Assembly: GCF_000372965.1 (NCBI RefSeq)
Contig: NZ_KB890024.1
Location: 4,800,304-4,864,303, forward strand
Reading direction: 5' to 3'
Source: Hoeflea sp. 108
GTDB lineage: Bacteria > Pseudomonadota > Alphaproteobacteria > Rhizobiales > Rhizobiaceae
Length of the DNA: 64,000 nucleotides
In this document: positions 9,173-18,567 of the stretch, in pieces
Numbering within the stretch: the first letter of the stretch is position 1
Layout of the letters: each line of letters opens with the position of its first letter
Position numbers and translations under genes: made by a program
Notes under the pieces: generated by a model
Databases searched by the model: none
What the model was told of the DNA's origin: nothing
Seen by the model: the letters and a program-made list of their open reading frames with translations, nothing else

Positions 9173-9628
9173 ATGATAAGGATCGACGACACCGATCTCG
9201 CTGAGATCAGCAAGCTGATTGCGCTGGTCGAGCGCGCCCAGAACGAACGCTCCGCCGACGATTTCCTGGCGCTGTTCCGGTCCGATGCGGTCTGGGTCAC
9301 CGCCTTCGGCCGGCGCTTCTCCAGCAAGGACGAGATCGCCGCCTTTACCCGCAAGGTGCTCACCCCTGATCTCGGCGACCAGTATGCCCGCTACGATATC
9401 GCCAACATCACCATGCTCAGCCCCAACGTGGCGGCCGTGAACGTGCGCCAGCGCCCGGTGCACAAGGACGGCACGCCGATCGAAGGCGACCTCGAAGGAG
9501 CGCCGCTTTATGTGCTGGTCAAGGAGAACGGACGCTGGATGATCGGCGCCGGCCAGAACACCAAGGTCCAGACATCAGCCATCGACACGCAACAGACGGA
9601 AATCGAAACGCGCGACGGCAAGAAGTAA
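9173..9628 (+). CDS. SnoaL-like/DUF4440 family protein (SgcJ/EcaC type)
   Basis: A 151-residue protein with the NTF2-like fold pattern: an N-terminal helix with ERAQNERSADDFLALFRSDAVWVTAFG, then AAVNVRQRPVHKDG and a final strand ENGRWMIGAGQNTKV. This matches SgcJ/EcaC-type proteins, which are often annotated as oxidoreductases without biochemical proof. The ATG at 9173 is used; a TTG 12 bases upstream is an alternative. No operon partner is obvious and the function is unknown. Confidence 0.75.
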   Translation: MIRIDDTDLAEISKLIALVERAQNERSADDFLALFRSDAVWVTAFGRRFSSKDEIAAFTRKVLTPDLGDQYARYDIANITMLSPNVAAVNVRQRPVHKDGTPIEGDLEGAPLYVLVKENGRWMIGAGQNTKVQTSAIDTQQTEIETRDGKK

Positions 9629-9666
9629 CTCGCGGAGAGCGCGTACGCGTGCGGCAGGGAAAAGAA

Positions 9667-10383
9667 TCAGCGGCGCGCCTTGGCCGGCCGGCTGAAAACG
9701 ACCTGCAGGAATTCGTCCAGCCAACGCTTGAGATGCATGTCCCAGATCAGCCGTCCGCCAAGATGGTCGCGGCCCGGCTGAGCCCCCGGCAGCACGAAGC
9801 GCTCCGCGCCGCGCACCACCCAGCGCTGCATCATCACCCGCGTCAACTCGGCGTGGAACTGGATGCCCCAGGCGTTGTCGCCATAACGAAACGCCTGGTT
9901 TGGATAGCTGTCCGAGGACGCCAGCAGCACGGCATCGCCCGGCAATGAAAAGCCCTCGCGATGGAACTGGTAGACCATCTCGGGCCAATGCATCAGCTTG
10001 CGACCCTCTTCGGTCGCCTTGATCGGATACCAGCCGATCTCCACCAGCCCATCGCCATGACCCTCGACCTTGCCGCCGAGATGGTTGACCAGCATCTGCG
10101 CGCCGAGACAAATGCCGAGAAACGGCCGGTTCTCCCTGAGCGGCACTGCCAGCCATTCGGTCTCGCGGCGCACGAACTCGTCATGGTCGTTGGCGCTCAT
10201 CGGCCCGCCGAAGACAACAGCACCAGCATGTCGATCGAGTGTTTCGGGAAGCGGATCACCCAGCGGAGGCCGGCGGATATCGAGGTCGAAGCCGTTTTCG
10301 ATCAGCACATGGCCGACGCGGCCTGCGCTCGAATGCTCCTGGTGCAGAACCACCAGTATCCTGGGCCGCGCTGTCCCCGGCAT
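9667..10383 (-). CDS. Class I glutamine amidotransferase-like protein
   Basis: A 238-residue triad (GATase1) domain protein. The nucleophile elbow GICLGAQ carries the catalytic Cys, FGGPMSAND forms the oxyanion region, and IQFHAE supplies the catalytic His-x-Glu. Stand-alone proteins of this kind (COG0518-like) hydrolyse glutamine or gamma-glutamyl compounds, but the acceptor is unknown. It lies 7 bp from the TerB gene on the same strand, so the two may be co-transcribed. Confidence 0.85.
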   Translation of the reverse strand: MPGTARPRILVVLHQEHSSAGRVGHVLIENGFDLDIRRPPLGDPLPETLDRHAGAVVFGGPMSANDHDEFVRRETEWLAVPLRENRPFLGICLGAQMLVNHLGGKVEGHGDGLVEIGWYPIKATEEGRKLMHWPEMVYQFHREGFSLPGDAVLLASSDSYPNQAFRYGDNAWGIQFHAELTRVMMQRWVVRGAERFVLPGAQPGRDHLGGRLIWDMHLKRWLDEFLQVVFSRPAKARR

Positions 10384-10390
10384 GACGGGC

Positions 10391-10864
10391 CTAGTCGTCG
10401 CTGGCGGCCGGATGAGCCGCCTTGCCCGCCACCCTGCGCTTGGCCTCGATGCGGTCGCGGCTTTCGACGCCGATCAGTTCCGCTACCCGCCAGATGGTGT
10501 TGTCCTCCATCTCGCGCACGTCGCCGTCGGCATAGACCAGTTCCCACATCATGCCGATGAAGTCCTTGCGCGCCTGTTCGTCGAGATTGCGCTTCAGCAC
10601 GCTGGTGAAGGCATAGAGGTCGATAGCCTCGTTGTCGGCCTGCTCGCCGGCCTTCACCAGGCGCTCGAGTTCGGCCCCCGAAAGACCGTAGGCCTGCGCC
10701 AGCAACTGCTTCAGCCGCTCCCACTCGATGTCCTGGCGCTCGCCGTCGGCATCCATGACATGGTAGAGCAGTGCCGCCGCGGCAACACGCACATCGTCTT
10801 CTCGGGTGTGTCTGGCGCCTGCGGATGGCAGGTCCTTGAGGAAGGAGATCATGCGTTCGAACAT
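10391..10864 (-). CDS. TerB family protein
   Basis: A 157-residue all-helical TerB domain protein starting MFERMISFLKD. Two acidic loop motifs mark the two repeats: DADGERQDIEW near residue 47 and YADGDVREMED near residue 118. TerB domains are linked to tellurite resistance and metal-responsive membrane complexes, but stand-alone rhizobial versions have no firm function. It lies downstream of hemY on the same strand (44-bp gap). A TTG two codons upstream is an alternative start. Confidence 0.82.
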   Translation of the reverse strand: MFERMISFLKDLPSAGARHTREDDVRVAAAALLYHVMDADGERQDIEWERLKQLLAQAYGLSGAELERLVKAGEQADNEAIDLYAFTSVLKRNLDEQARKDFIGMMWELVYADGDVREMEDNTIWRVAELIGVESRDRIEAKRRVAGKAAHPAASDD

Positions 10865-10908
10865 CGGCAAATCCTGTTTGTTGCCGTGGATTTAGGCAGC
10901 GACGGCCG

Positions 10909-12492
10909 TCAAAACAACCGGAAGCGGCCCTTGTCGCGCGCCTCATCGGGGTCGACGCCGGGATCGTCGGGCAGGCGGATAGGCTCGGAGAGATCTTCTG
11001 CGTCGCCCTCGCCTGCCTTCTCAGCCTTGAGGTCCGCCGCACCGTCATCGGCGGCGTCGGCCTTGGCCACTTGCGGCGGCGTCGGTGTGCTCTCCGTTTC
11101 GGGCTCCACCTCGACAATGTCGTCGCCCGCCGGCTGGGCTGCCGGGATGCTGGGGATCGACACCCGCTCGGCCGGCTCCTCGTCCTGCTCGATCAGGTGG
11201 CCAAGCCGCTCTTCCGGCGCCTTCCACTCGAAAGCGTCGAGGCGTCCGGTCACAGGCGAGAACGGCGCCCAGCGTTCGGACACGACGCCATCGGCAACCC
11301 AGGCCGGATCGCGCGGCGCACGCACCGCCTTGCCAAGCCACTGCCGCACCTTGCCCTGGTTGCCGGTCTCCGCCTCCTCGATGTCGGCGAGCAATAGATA
11401 GGCGCCTTCACGCGGCTGCATCCGTGCGGCGGCTTCAGCCTCGGAACGCGCCAGCTTGTAGTCCTGCGCTTCCAGCGCCGCGCGCGCCACGGCGAGCGAC
11501 GATTCCGGATGGTTCTGCCGCAGCGACTGCAATTTTTTGGCCCGAGCCAACCGGTCGAGCACCGCATCTCCCGCCCGACCGTGAACATAAAGATCAGCGA
11601 TCTCGGGCAGAGGTTCGGCCTTCCACGCGGCCTCAAGCACCTTCGAGCCCTTGCGCACGTCGTTCTGGCGGTACAGCGCCTTGGCCGCCACCATCGCCGC
11701 CGGTCCGAATTCGGGCCGCAGCCTGTTGGCTTCCAGTGCCGCCGTGCGCGTCGCATTGGCATCGCTGTCGCCCAGCGACATAGCCTTGGCGGTCAACAGC
11801 ACCGCGCGCTTGTTGTTGGCGATGTGGCGCTCGACCTGCCGCGACGACTTCTGCGCCTCGATCAGCGCCAGCGCGCCGTCCCAATCGCCGCGTTCGGCCT
11901 TTTCCTCGAGCGTCGCATCCGCTGCCCAGGCCAGCTGCGGTGCGTGGCCTGCCGCGCGTCCGGCATAATGGCGGGCTGCGGCACGGTCGCCCAGCCGCTC
12001 TGCCTCGAGATAAAGGCCGCGCAGGCCGAGCAGACGCATCTCGGGGTCGTCGAGCATAGCCTCGAATTTCTGCCGTGCCGCGTCATGGTCGCCTTCAAGC
12101 AGCGACGCCTGCGCCTCGAGCAGATGGATCAGCGGCTCCTGGTCGGAGCGGATCAGCTTGGCTGCTTCCTTGTTCTTCTTGCGGGCAAGTGCCGCGTCAC
12201 CGGCGCCGGCGGCGATCATGCCGGTCGACAGCGCCTGGTAGCCGCGGTCACGCCGGCGGGCGCGAAAATGCCGGGCGATCGCATAGGGGCTGTTCCAGAT
12301 CGACTTGGTCAGCCACCACAGCAGCATCACCGCAGCCACGATCGCAGTTACGGTCACCGCCGCCACCATCAGGCTGACCTGGTACTGATAGCCGCTGAAG
12401 GTCACCACCATTTCGCCTGGACGGTCGGCGAGCCAGGCAAAGCCCAGCCCGAGCAGGAAGACGACGGCAAGATAGAACAGGATGCGGATCAT
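10909..12492 (-). CDS. HemY family membrane TPR protein
   Basis: A 527-residue protein with two N-terminal membrane segments (ILFYLAVVFLLGLGFAWLA and a second at about residues 42-62). An Arg-rich linker and TPR-like helices follow, then an acidic, Pro/Glu-rich tail. The layout and its position after hemC-hemD-mitofilin identify the alphaproteobacterial HemY family (COG3898). This is not the protoporphyrinogen oxidase also called HemY. It lies 10 bp after the mitofilin gene, which indicates co-transcription. It may scaffold envelope-associated haem synthesis, which is inference. Confidence 0.87.
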   Translation of the reverse strand: MIRILFYLAVVFLLGLGFAWLADRPGEMVVTFSGYQYQVSLMVAAVTVTAIVAAVMLLWWLTKSIWNSPYAIARHFRARRRDRGYQALSTGMIAAGAGDAALARKKNKEAAKLIRSDQEPLIHLLEAQASLLEGDHDAARQKFEAMLDDPEMRLLGLRGLYLEAERLGDRAAARHYAGRAAGHAPQLAWAADATLEEKAERGDWDGALALIEAQKSSRQVERHIANNKRAVLLTAKAMSLGDSDANATRTAALEANRLRPEFGPAAMVAAKALYRQNDVRKGSKVLEAAWKAEPLPEIADLYVHGRAGDAVLDRLARAKKLQSLRQNHPESSLAVARAALEAQDYKLARSEAEAAARMQPREGAYLLLADIEEAETGNQGKVRQWLGKAVRAPRDPAWVADGVVSERWAPFSPVTGRLDAFEWKAPEERLGHLIEQDEEPAERVSIPSIPAAQPAGDDIVEVEPETESTPTPPQVAKADAADDGAADLKAEKAGEGDAEDLSEPIRLPDDPGVDPDEARDKGRFRLF

Positions 12493-12502
12493 CTGGTGCG
12501 CC

Positions 12503-13870
12503 TCACGCCTTCATCGCGCCGGCGACGAGCTGGTCGACAAGCGCCTCCACCTCCAGCCGCGCCTGGAGCTTGGCGGCGAATTCAGCGCCCCCTGCCTTGG
12601 CCGGCTCCGGCAAGGTCTCGTATTCGGCGAGCGCCTTGGCGAGATCGCCCTGGCTCACGGCGAACTCCATGCGTGCCACCGTTTCCGGCACGCCTGGCCC
12701 TTCCACGGCGCCGATCGGCCGAACCTTGACCAACGATTCGGCGCTCGACACCAGTCGCTCGACGATGCCGGCATCGGGGTTGACGGGCTTGGCCGCCGCG
12801 ATCATCGCATTGGCCGCAGCGTCCGTCTCGGCGACGATGTCGGCACGCGTCGCAACGCCCTTTTCGGCATGGGCGCGCAGCGTCGCAAGCTCCGGCGCCT
12901 CGGGCGAAATCGCCGCAAAGGTCTCAAGTTCCGCCTTGAACGCGCCGCCCCTGTCGACAGCCGACTTGAGCGCCGAAGCCGCGATCGCCAGCGCGATCTT
13001 CGGCTGCGACGCCTGCGCATCGACTTTTGACGTCAGCTGCGACACCGATTGCTCCAGCGAGGCGATCTTGCCGTCATCGGCGGTTGCCGTCTCGCCGGCG
13101 GCTTTCAATGCCGTATCGAGCGCGCCGACCTTGTCGTTCAGCGCCGCGATCTCGCCTGCGGCGCCACCACCCTGCCCAAGCGACGTCACCGCCGCCTCGA
13201 CATCCTTGATGCGCTGGTCGAGACCGGCAAGCGCTTCGGGTGCTCCAGCCTTGCTGCCGGCGGACTTGAGTGCCTCGACCTCCGATTTCATCTGGGCGAT
13301 CTCGCTCGACAGGCCCTCCATCCGCCCCGCGTCGTCGCCGCCATTGCGCGCCGCGGCGAGGTCGGCGATCTGCGATCTCAGCGATGCGATTTCGGCCTGC
13401 GTTTGCCCGTTGTCGTCGGCGCCCGACGACGGCGCGCCCAGAATACCGGCATATTGCAGCCCGCCGGCAATCACCAATGCGGCAAGACCTCCGGCCAGGC
13501 CGGGCAGCAGGCCCGATGTCGGCTGGCGCGCCGGCGCGTTTTTCGGCGCGGAGCTCGATGCCCTGGAACCGTTGCCGGCAGCGCTCGATGGGGCGGAAGC
13601 CTTGGCCTCGGCTTTCGGCTCATTCGCCGGCTTAGTGTTTTCGAAACTGTAGTCGTAGACAGGGGCGGCCTCGGCTTTCGCCTCAGATGCAGCGGCCTCA
13701 GTCGGGGCTTCGGTCACGGCCTCGTCGCCAACAGTGGCGGCAACGTTTTCTGCGCCGCTGTCAGCAGAAGCATTGGCCTCTTCGACGCGCGAGACGGCGC
13801 CCGGCTCGAGCTCGATTGTCACCGGCTCGCGGTGCGATTTCGAATGGCGCGTCTTCGGCGTCTTGACCAT
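12503..13870 (-). CDS. Mitofilin/Mic60-like inner-membrane protein (COG4223)
   Basis: A 455-residue protein. It has a low-complexity Ala/Glu-rich N-terminal cytoplasmic region, one transmembrane helix near residue 130 (LLPGLAGGLAALVIAGGL) and a long coiled coil with heptad-like Leu/Ile spacing. A C-terminal mitofilin-like domain ends in LQARLEVEALVDQLVAG. Alphaproteobacterial homologues are the bacterial relatives of mitochondrial Mic60, which shapes crista junctions. The setting between hemD and hemY is the conserved one. Role at membrane contact sites is inferred from the family. Confidence 0.88.
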   Translation of the reverse strand: MVKTPKTRHSKSHREPVTIELEPGAVSRVEEANASADSGAENVAATVGDEAVTEAPTEAAASEAKAEAAPVYDYSFENTKPANEPKAEAKASAPSSAAGNGSRASSSAPKNAPARQPTSGLLPGLAGGLAALVIAGGLQYAGILGAPSSGADDNGQTQAEIASLRSQIADLAAARNGGDDAGRMEGLSSEIAQMKSEVEALKSAGSKAGAPEALAGLDQRIKDVEAAVTSLGQGGGAAGEIAALNDKVGALDTALKAAGETATADDGKIASLEQSVSQLTSKVDAQASQPKIALAIAASALKSAVDRGGAFKAELETFAAISPEAPELATLRAHAEKGVATRADIVAETDAAANAMIAAAKPVNPDAGIVERLVSSAESLVKVRPIGAVEGPGVPETVARMEFAVSQGDLAKALAEYETLPEPAKAGGAEFAAKLQARLEVEALVDQLVAGAMKA

Positions 13871-13980
13871 GCTTGGGGCTCCGCGATTTTCGTTGGCACA
13901 GTCCCGCGACCATTGCGGGGTCGAAGATAAAAATCAGTAACATCCACCGGCCTTCGAAAAAAGGCCAGCATAAGGCACAG

Positions 13981-14697
13981 TCAATCGGGATCGCCGAGAA
14001 GTGCCAGCAGCGCGTCTTCGTTGGGATCGAGCGCCACTTCGATGTTGAGCCCCTCGCCCATGGCCGCAGCGATCCGCCCCGACAGGCACAGGCAGCGCGC
14101 CCGGCGCATCAGCATGTCGGCCTCGACATGGGCCGCAAGCAATTCGCCATAGGCTGCCGCTGCCCGCGCCGAATAGACGAGCACTGCATCGACCGGCTGC
14201 CCGCCCAGCCTGTGGCGGACAAGCCCCGGGTCGGGCGTCAGCGCCACGGTGTCATAGGTTTCGATCGATATCACCCGCACGCCACCCACTTCGAGGCGAC
14301 GTTCGAATTCCGGCATCCGCACCCGGCCGCAGAGATAGGCCAGCGTCGCCTTGCCGAGCTGGCGTGCCACCTGGTCGGCAAGCGCTGCCGCATCACCTGG
14401 GCCTTCCCTGACCGAGGTGAAGCCGGCCTGGCGGGCGCTGTCAGCGGTCTTGGCGCCCACCGCATGGCAGGTCAGGTGGCTGAGACGCTCGACCAGGCCG
14501 CTGGGCGCATGGCGCAGCGCGTTGGAACTGGTAACGGCAACCGCAGTTGCATTGATCGGAACGATATCACGCGCCACAGGCACGGGACGCGTTTCGGAAA
14601 GCGGCAGAAGCACCGGCTCGAAGCCGAGCGTTTCGAGGCGCCGCGCGGTACGGGTGGCGCCGGGATCCGGCCTCGTCACCAGTACGCGGCGTGCCAT
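13981..14697 (-). CDS. hemD: Uroporphyrinogen-III synthase
   Basis: A 238-residue protein that would cyclise hydroxymethylbilane to uroporphyrinogen III while inverting ring D, in the cytosol. It begins MARRVLVTRPDPGATRTARRL, the classic HemD N-terminus, and contains AVTSSNALRH and VGAKTADSARQAGF, both typical of the family. The gene is divergent in sequence but normal in length. Its ATG directly abuts the hemC stop codon, so it is the second gene of the haem operon. Confidence 0.92.
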   Translation of the reverse strand: MARRVLVTRPDPGATRTARRLETLGFEPVLLPLSETRPVPVARDIVPINATAVAVTSSNALRHAPSGLVERLSHLTCHAVGAKTADSARQAGFTSVREGPGDAAALADQVARQLGKATLAYLCGRVRMPEFERRLEVGGVRVISIETYDTVALTPDPGLVRHRLGGQPVDAVLVYSARAAAAYGELLAAHVEADMLMRRARCLCLSGRIAAAMGEGLNIEVALDPNEDALLALLGDPD

Positions 14698-15627
14698 CTA
14701 GCTCCACCCCTCGAAGAACTGCTCTCCGGCGCGTGCCCTGACCTCTTCGCCGGCTTTGCGGCCGATCTCAGCACCGTCGGCAGCGCGCCCTTCGGCTTTC
14801 GCTTCATGCCATTGCGTGCCGTCGGGCGTCAGGATCAGCCCGGAGAAGGACAGCCTGTCGCCCTCGATCTCGGCGTAGCCGGCAATCGGCGTGCGGCAGG
14901 AACCGTCGAGTGCGGCGAGGAACGCCCGCTCGCAGGCCAGCGCCTGCCCTGTCGGCTTGTGGTCGATCGCATCGAGCATGTCGCGCACGCGTGCGTCGCC
15001 AATGCGGCTTTCGATGCAGATCGCGCCCTGCCCCGGCGCCGGCGGAAACTGGTCCACCGGCATCAGGTCGGTGATGATGTCGGCCAGCCCGAGCCGGCGC
15101 AGGCCGGCATGGGCAAGGATCGTACCCTCGGCAACGCCCTCGTCCAGCTTCCTCAGCCGGGTCTGCACGTTGCCGCGGAACATCACCACCTCAAGGTCCG
15201 GCCGCATGCGGCGGATCAGTGCCTGGCGCCTCAGCGACGACGAGCCGACGACAGCACCATCGGGCAGGTCCATGATCTTCTTTGCTGCGCGGCCGATGAA
15301 GGCATCGCGCACATCCTCGCGCGGCAGGAAAGCCGAAAGCTCGAGCCCGTCGGGCAGCTGCGTCGGCATGTCCTTGGACGAATGCACGGCAAAATCGACC
15401 TCACCGGCATAGATCGCCTCTTCCAGTTCCTTGGTGAACAGCCCCTTCCCGCCGGCCAGCGACAGCGGGCGGTCCTGGATGCGGTCGCCGCTGGTCGAAA
15501 TCGCCACGATCTCGAACGCCTCTTCCGGCAAGCCATGCGCCGCCATCAGCCGCGCACGCGTCTCCTGCGCCTGCGCAAGGGCAAGCGGACTGCCGCGGGT
15601 TCCGATTTTCAAGGCTCTGGTTTGCAT
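14698..15627 (-). CDS. hemC: Hydroxymethylbilane synthase (porphobilinogen deaminase)
   Basis: A 309-residue enzyme that condenses four porphobilinogens into hydroxymethylbilane. Key features are IGTRGSPLALAQA at the N-terminus, HSSKDMPTQLPDG with the catalytic Asp, SLRRQA and RGNVQTRLRKLDEG. The conserved Cys in ALDGSCRTPIAGYA attaches the dipyrromethane cofactor. The start MQTRALKIGTRG was chosen over a longer in-frame extension. It heads the haem block and is divergent from tsaD across 77 bp. Confidence 0.96.
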   Translation of the reverse strand: MQTRALKIGTRGSPLALAQAQETRARLMAAHGLPEEAFEIVAISTSGDRIQDRPLSLAGGKGLFTKELEEAIYAGEVDFAVHSSKDMPTQLPDGLELSAFLPREDVRDAFIGRAAKKIMDLPDGAVVGSSSLRRQALIRRMRPDLEVVMFRGNVQTRLRKLDEGVAEGTILAHAGLRRLGLADIITDLMPVDQFPPAPGQGAICIESRIGDARVRDMLDAIDHKPTGQALACERAFLAALDGSCRTPIAGYAEIEGDRLSFSGLILTPDGTQWHEAKAEGRAADGAEIGRKAGEEVRARAGEQFFEGWS

Positions 15628-15704
15628 GACGCCCGGTCCGTGATAACCCCGCGCTGGCGGGGCGGTTCCGTACCTCCTATCTAGGAAATTACCACCGGGC
15701 AATC

Positions 15705-16811
15705 ATGCAGGGTAGCGACCAATTGATCCGTGTTCTTGGCATCGAGACAAGCTGCGACGAAACCGCGGCCAGCGTCGTTGCGCTCGAACCGGGCAAGGCG
15801 CCGGTGATCCTGTCGAGCACGGTGCTCAGCCAGATCGAGGAACACGCGGCATTCGGCGGCGTCGTGCCCGAGATCGCGGCCCGCGCCCATGTCGAGGCGC
15901 TCGACGGCATCGTCGAGGCAGCACTCGAGGATTCCGGCGTTTCGCTTGCTGACATCGACGCTGTCGCCGCCACTGCCGGCCCCGGCCTCGTCGGCGGCCT
16001 GATCGTCGGTCTGATGACCGCCAAGGCCGTGGCTGCCGCAGCCGGCAAGCCGCTGATCGCCATCAACCATCTCGAAGGCCATGCGCTGACGGCGCGGCTG
16101 ACCGACGGGCTCGAATTTCCCTATCTTTTGCTTCTCGTTTCCGGCGGCCACACCCAGATCGTGCTGGTGCGCGGCGTCGGCGACTACCAGCGCTGGGCCA
16201 CCACCATCGACGATGCGCTCGGCGAGGCTTTCGACAAGACCGCCAAGATGCTGGCCCTGCCCTATCCCGGCGGCCCCAATGTCGAGATGGCGGCAGCCTC
16301 GGGCGACGCCAGCCGCTTTGTCTTTCCGCGCCCGATGAAGGGCTCGGCCCAGCCCGATTTCTCCTTCTCGGGGCTGAAGACGGCTGTGCGCCAGGCAGCG
16401 ACATCTGTCGCGCCGCTCAGCGACCAGGACGTCGCCGACATCTGTGCCTCCTTCCAGGCCGCCGTAACCGACACGCTCGGCGACCGCGTCAAGCGCGCGT
16501 TGGCCCGCTTCCGTGACGAATTCCCCGGCGTTGCTGCCCCGGCACTCGTGGTTGCCGGTGGCGTCGCCGCCAACAAGCAGATCCGTACCCGGCTTGAAAC
16601 ACTCTGCGCCAAGAACGGCTTTGCCTTCATCGCACCGCCCATGGCGCTGTGCACCGACAACGCCGCAATGATCGCCTGGGCTGGCATCGAGCGGCTGCGC
16701 GCCGATCTTGTCGAGCAAGACGCATTCGATTTCGTGCCGCGCTCGCGCTGGCCGCTGGACAGCGTGTCGGCCCCTGTCGTCGGCTCCGGCAGACGAGGAG
16801 CCAAGGCATGA
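15705..16811 (+). CDS. tsaD: tRNA N6-adenosine threonylcarbamoyltransferase
   Basis: A 368-residue ASKHA-fold ATPase (Gcp/Kae1). It transfers threonylcarbamoyl to A37 of ANN-decoding tRNAs, with TsaB and TsaE. Visible motifs are GIETSCDETAASVV, VPEIAARAHVE, the metal-binding HLEGHA, LVSGGHTQIVLV and AGGVAANKQIR. Normal length. It is divergent from hemC and overlaps gpsA by ATGA, a common rhizobial arrangement. Confidence 0.96.
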   Translation: MQGSDQLIRVLGIETSCDETAASVVALEPGKAPVILSSTVLSQIEEHAAFGGVVPEIAARAHVEALDGIVEAALEDSGVSLADIDAVAATAGPGLVGGLIVGLMTAKAVAAAAGKPLIAINHLEGHALTARLTDGLEFPYLLLLVSGGHTQIVLVRGVGDYQRWATTIDDALGEAFDKTAKMLALPYPGGPNVEMAAASGDASRFVFPRPMKGSAQPDFSFSGLKTAVRQAATSVAPLSDQDVADICASFQAAVTDTLGDRVKRALARFRDEFPGVAAPALVVAGGVAANKQIRTRLETLCAKNGFAFIAPPMALCTDNAAMIAWAGIERLRADLVEQDAFDFVPRSRWPLDSVSAPVVGSGRRGAKA

Positions 16812-17791
16812 GCACATACAAGGTCACGGTTCTTGGCGGCGGCGCCTGGGGTACGGCCCTGGCACTCGCCATGCTGCGCGCCGGCCATGCCGTCTCGCTA
16901 TGGGCCCGCGATGCCGACAGCGTTGCGGCCATAGCCAAGGGCCAGAACCCGCGCTACCTGCCCAACATCAGCTTCGAAACAGGCATAGTCGCCACCACCG
17001 ACCTGGGAACCGCCCTCGCCGGTGCCGACTGTGTTCTGGTCGTCACCCCGGCACAGGCCCTGCGCAGCGTGCTGTCGGAGGCCAAGCCGCATGTCGCCGT
17101 TCATGTCCCGCTTGTGTTGTGCGCCAAGGGCATCGAACGGGACACGGGCCGACTTCTGTCAGACATTGCCGCCGAGACCCTGCCGCAGAACCCGGTAGCC
17201 GCCCTTTCCGGCCCGAGCTTCGCCACCGACGTCTCGCGCGGCCTGCCCACGGCAGTCGTCGTCGCAGCTGAGGACGAGGCCCGCGCCTCGGCGCTCGCCC
17301 TGCGCTTTTCCGCCGCCAACCTGCGGTGCTATTCTTCCGACGACCTCATCGGCGTCGAGATCGGTGGCGCATTGAAGAACGTCTTTGCCATTGCCGCGGG
17401 CGCCGTGACAGGTGCCGGCCTCGGCGCCTCGGCGCAGGCAGCGCTCGTCACCCGTGGATTCGTCGAACTGCGCCGCATCGGTGCTGCCTTCGGCGCCCGG
17501 CCCGAAACGCTGATGGGCCTGTCCGGCCTCGGCGACCTGATGCTGACCTGCTCGTCGGTGCAGTCGCGCAACTTCGCCTATGGCGTGGCGCTCGGCAAAG
17601 GCGAGGAGCTTTCCGGCCGTCCGCTCGCCGAGGGCGTCGCTACCGCCTACATCGCCGCCCGCATCGCCCGCGAGCGAGGCCTTGACGCGCCGATCATCGA
17701 GGCCGTCGCTGCCCTGCTCGACAATGCCATCACCATCAACGAGGCCGTCGCCGGGCTGATGACCCGCCCGCTGCGTGCCGAAGCCGACTGA
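16808..17791 (+). CDS. gpsA: Glycerol-3-phosphate dehydrogenase [NAD(P)+]
   Basis: A 327-residue cytosolic enzyme that reduces dihydroxyacetone phosphate to sn-glycerol 3-phosphate for phospholipid synthesis. The N-terminal Rossmann motif is VLGGGAWGTALA, followed by ALSGPSFATDV. The catalytic Lys lies in EIGGALKNVFAIAAG, and LSGLGDLMLTCSS is the conserved C-terminal motif. The ATG overlaps the tsaD stop, so translation is probably coupled. Confidence 0.96.
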   Translation: MSTYKVTVLGGGAWGTALALAMLRAGHAVSLWARDADSVAAIAKGQNPRYLPNISFETGIVATTDLGTALAGADCVLVVTPAQALRSVLSEAKPHVAVHVPLVLCAKGIERDTGRLLSDIAAETLPQNPVAALSGPSFATDVSRGLPTAVVVAAEDEARASALALRFSAANLRCYSSDDLIGVEIGGALKNVFAIAAGAVTGAGLGASAQAALVTRGFVELRRIGAAFGARPETLMGLSGLGDLMLTCSSVQSRNFAYGVALGKGEELSGRPLAEGVATAYIAARIARERGLDAPIIEAVAALLDNAITINEAVAGLMTRPLRAEAD

Positions 17792-17814
17792 AATTCAGCC
17801 ATAGAGGGACAACG

Positions 17815-18111
17815 ATGCTTTTCGCACTGATCTGCAAGGACAAGCCTGGTCATCTCCAGGTCCGCCTCGACGCGCGCCCTGATCATGTCGCCTTTCTCAA
17901 CGACCTCAACGCCAAGGGCACGCTGAAGTTCGCTGGCCCCTTCCTCGACGCTGACGGCAAGCCGGACGGCAGCCTGGTGGTCATCGAGGCGGCTGACGCA
18001 GCGGCGGCCAAGGCGATCGCCGACACCGATCCTTACGCCAAGGCCGGCCTGTTCGACAGTGTCGACATCCGCCCATGGAACTGGGTGTTCAACAACCCGG
18101 CCAGCGCCTGA
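17815..18111 (+). CDS. YciI family protein
   Basis: A 98-residue single-domain YciI-like protein (dimeric alpha+beta barrel). The family His is visible in RPDHVAFL and the conserved Asp region in ADTDPYAKAGLF. Biochemical roles are mostly unknown; some homologues are weak hydrolases or dehalogenase-like. It sits 23 bp after gpsA in the same direction and is probably co-transcribed with the EVE gene that follows. Confidence 0.82.
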   Translation: MLFALICKDKPGHLQVRLDARPDHVAFLNDLNAKGTLKFAGPFLDADGKPDGSLVVIEAADAAAAKAIADTDPYAKAGLFDSVDIRPWNWVFNNPASA

Positions 18112-18132
18112 TCGGCACATCGAGGGGACGAT

Positions 18133-18567
18133 ATGAGCGAGAAGAAATACTGGCTGTTCAAATCCGAGCCGTTCAAATTCTCCTTCGAGATGCTGAAGGC
18201 CAAGGGTAAAGACGGCACCCAGTGGGACGGCGTGCGCAACTACCTCGCCCGCAACAACATGCGCGCCATGCAGATCGGCGACCTCGGCTTTTTCTACCAT
18301 TCCAATGAAGGCCTGGAGGTCGTTGGCATCGCCGAGGTCTGCGCGCTCGCCCATCACGACACCACAACAGAAGACCCGCGCTGGGAATGCGTCGACATCC
18401 GCTACCACAGCGAAATCCCGAAGCCGGTCACCTTAGCCGACGTCAAGGCCAACCCGGCCCTGGAAAAGATGGCGCTGGTCACCTCGATGCGCCTGTCCGT
18501 CCAGCCGGTCACGCCTGACGAATGGCGGGAAGTCTGCCGCATGGCCGGGCTCGCCAAGGCACCGTGA
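18133..18567 (+). CDS. EVE domain protein (PUA-like, modified-base binding)
   Basis: A 144-residue single EVE domain beginning SEKKYWLFKSEP. WDGVRNYLARNNMRAM and IGDLGFFYHSNEG build the conserved PUA-like pocket. EVE domains bind modified cytosine or other modified bases and occur both as stand-alone proteins and as modification-sensing nuclease modules. This one is stand-alone and overlaps the next gene by GTGA, which points to a housekeeping, perhaps RNA-related, role rather than restriction. Confidence 0.88.
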   Translation: MSEKKYWLFKSEPFKFSFEMLKAKGKDGTQWDGVRNYLARNNMRAMQIGDLGFFYHSNEGLEVVGIAEVCALAHHDTTTEDPRWECVDIRYHSEIPKPVTLADVKANPALEKMALVTSMRLSVQPVTPDEWREVCRMAGLAKAP

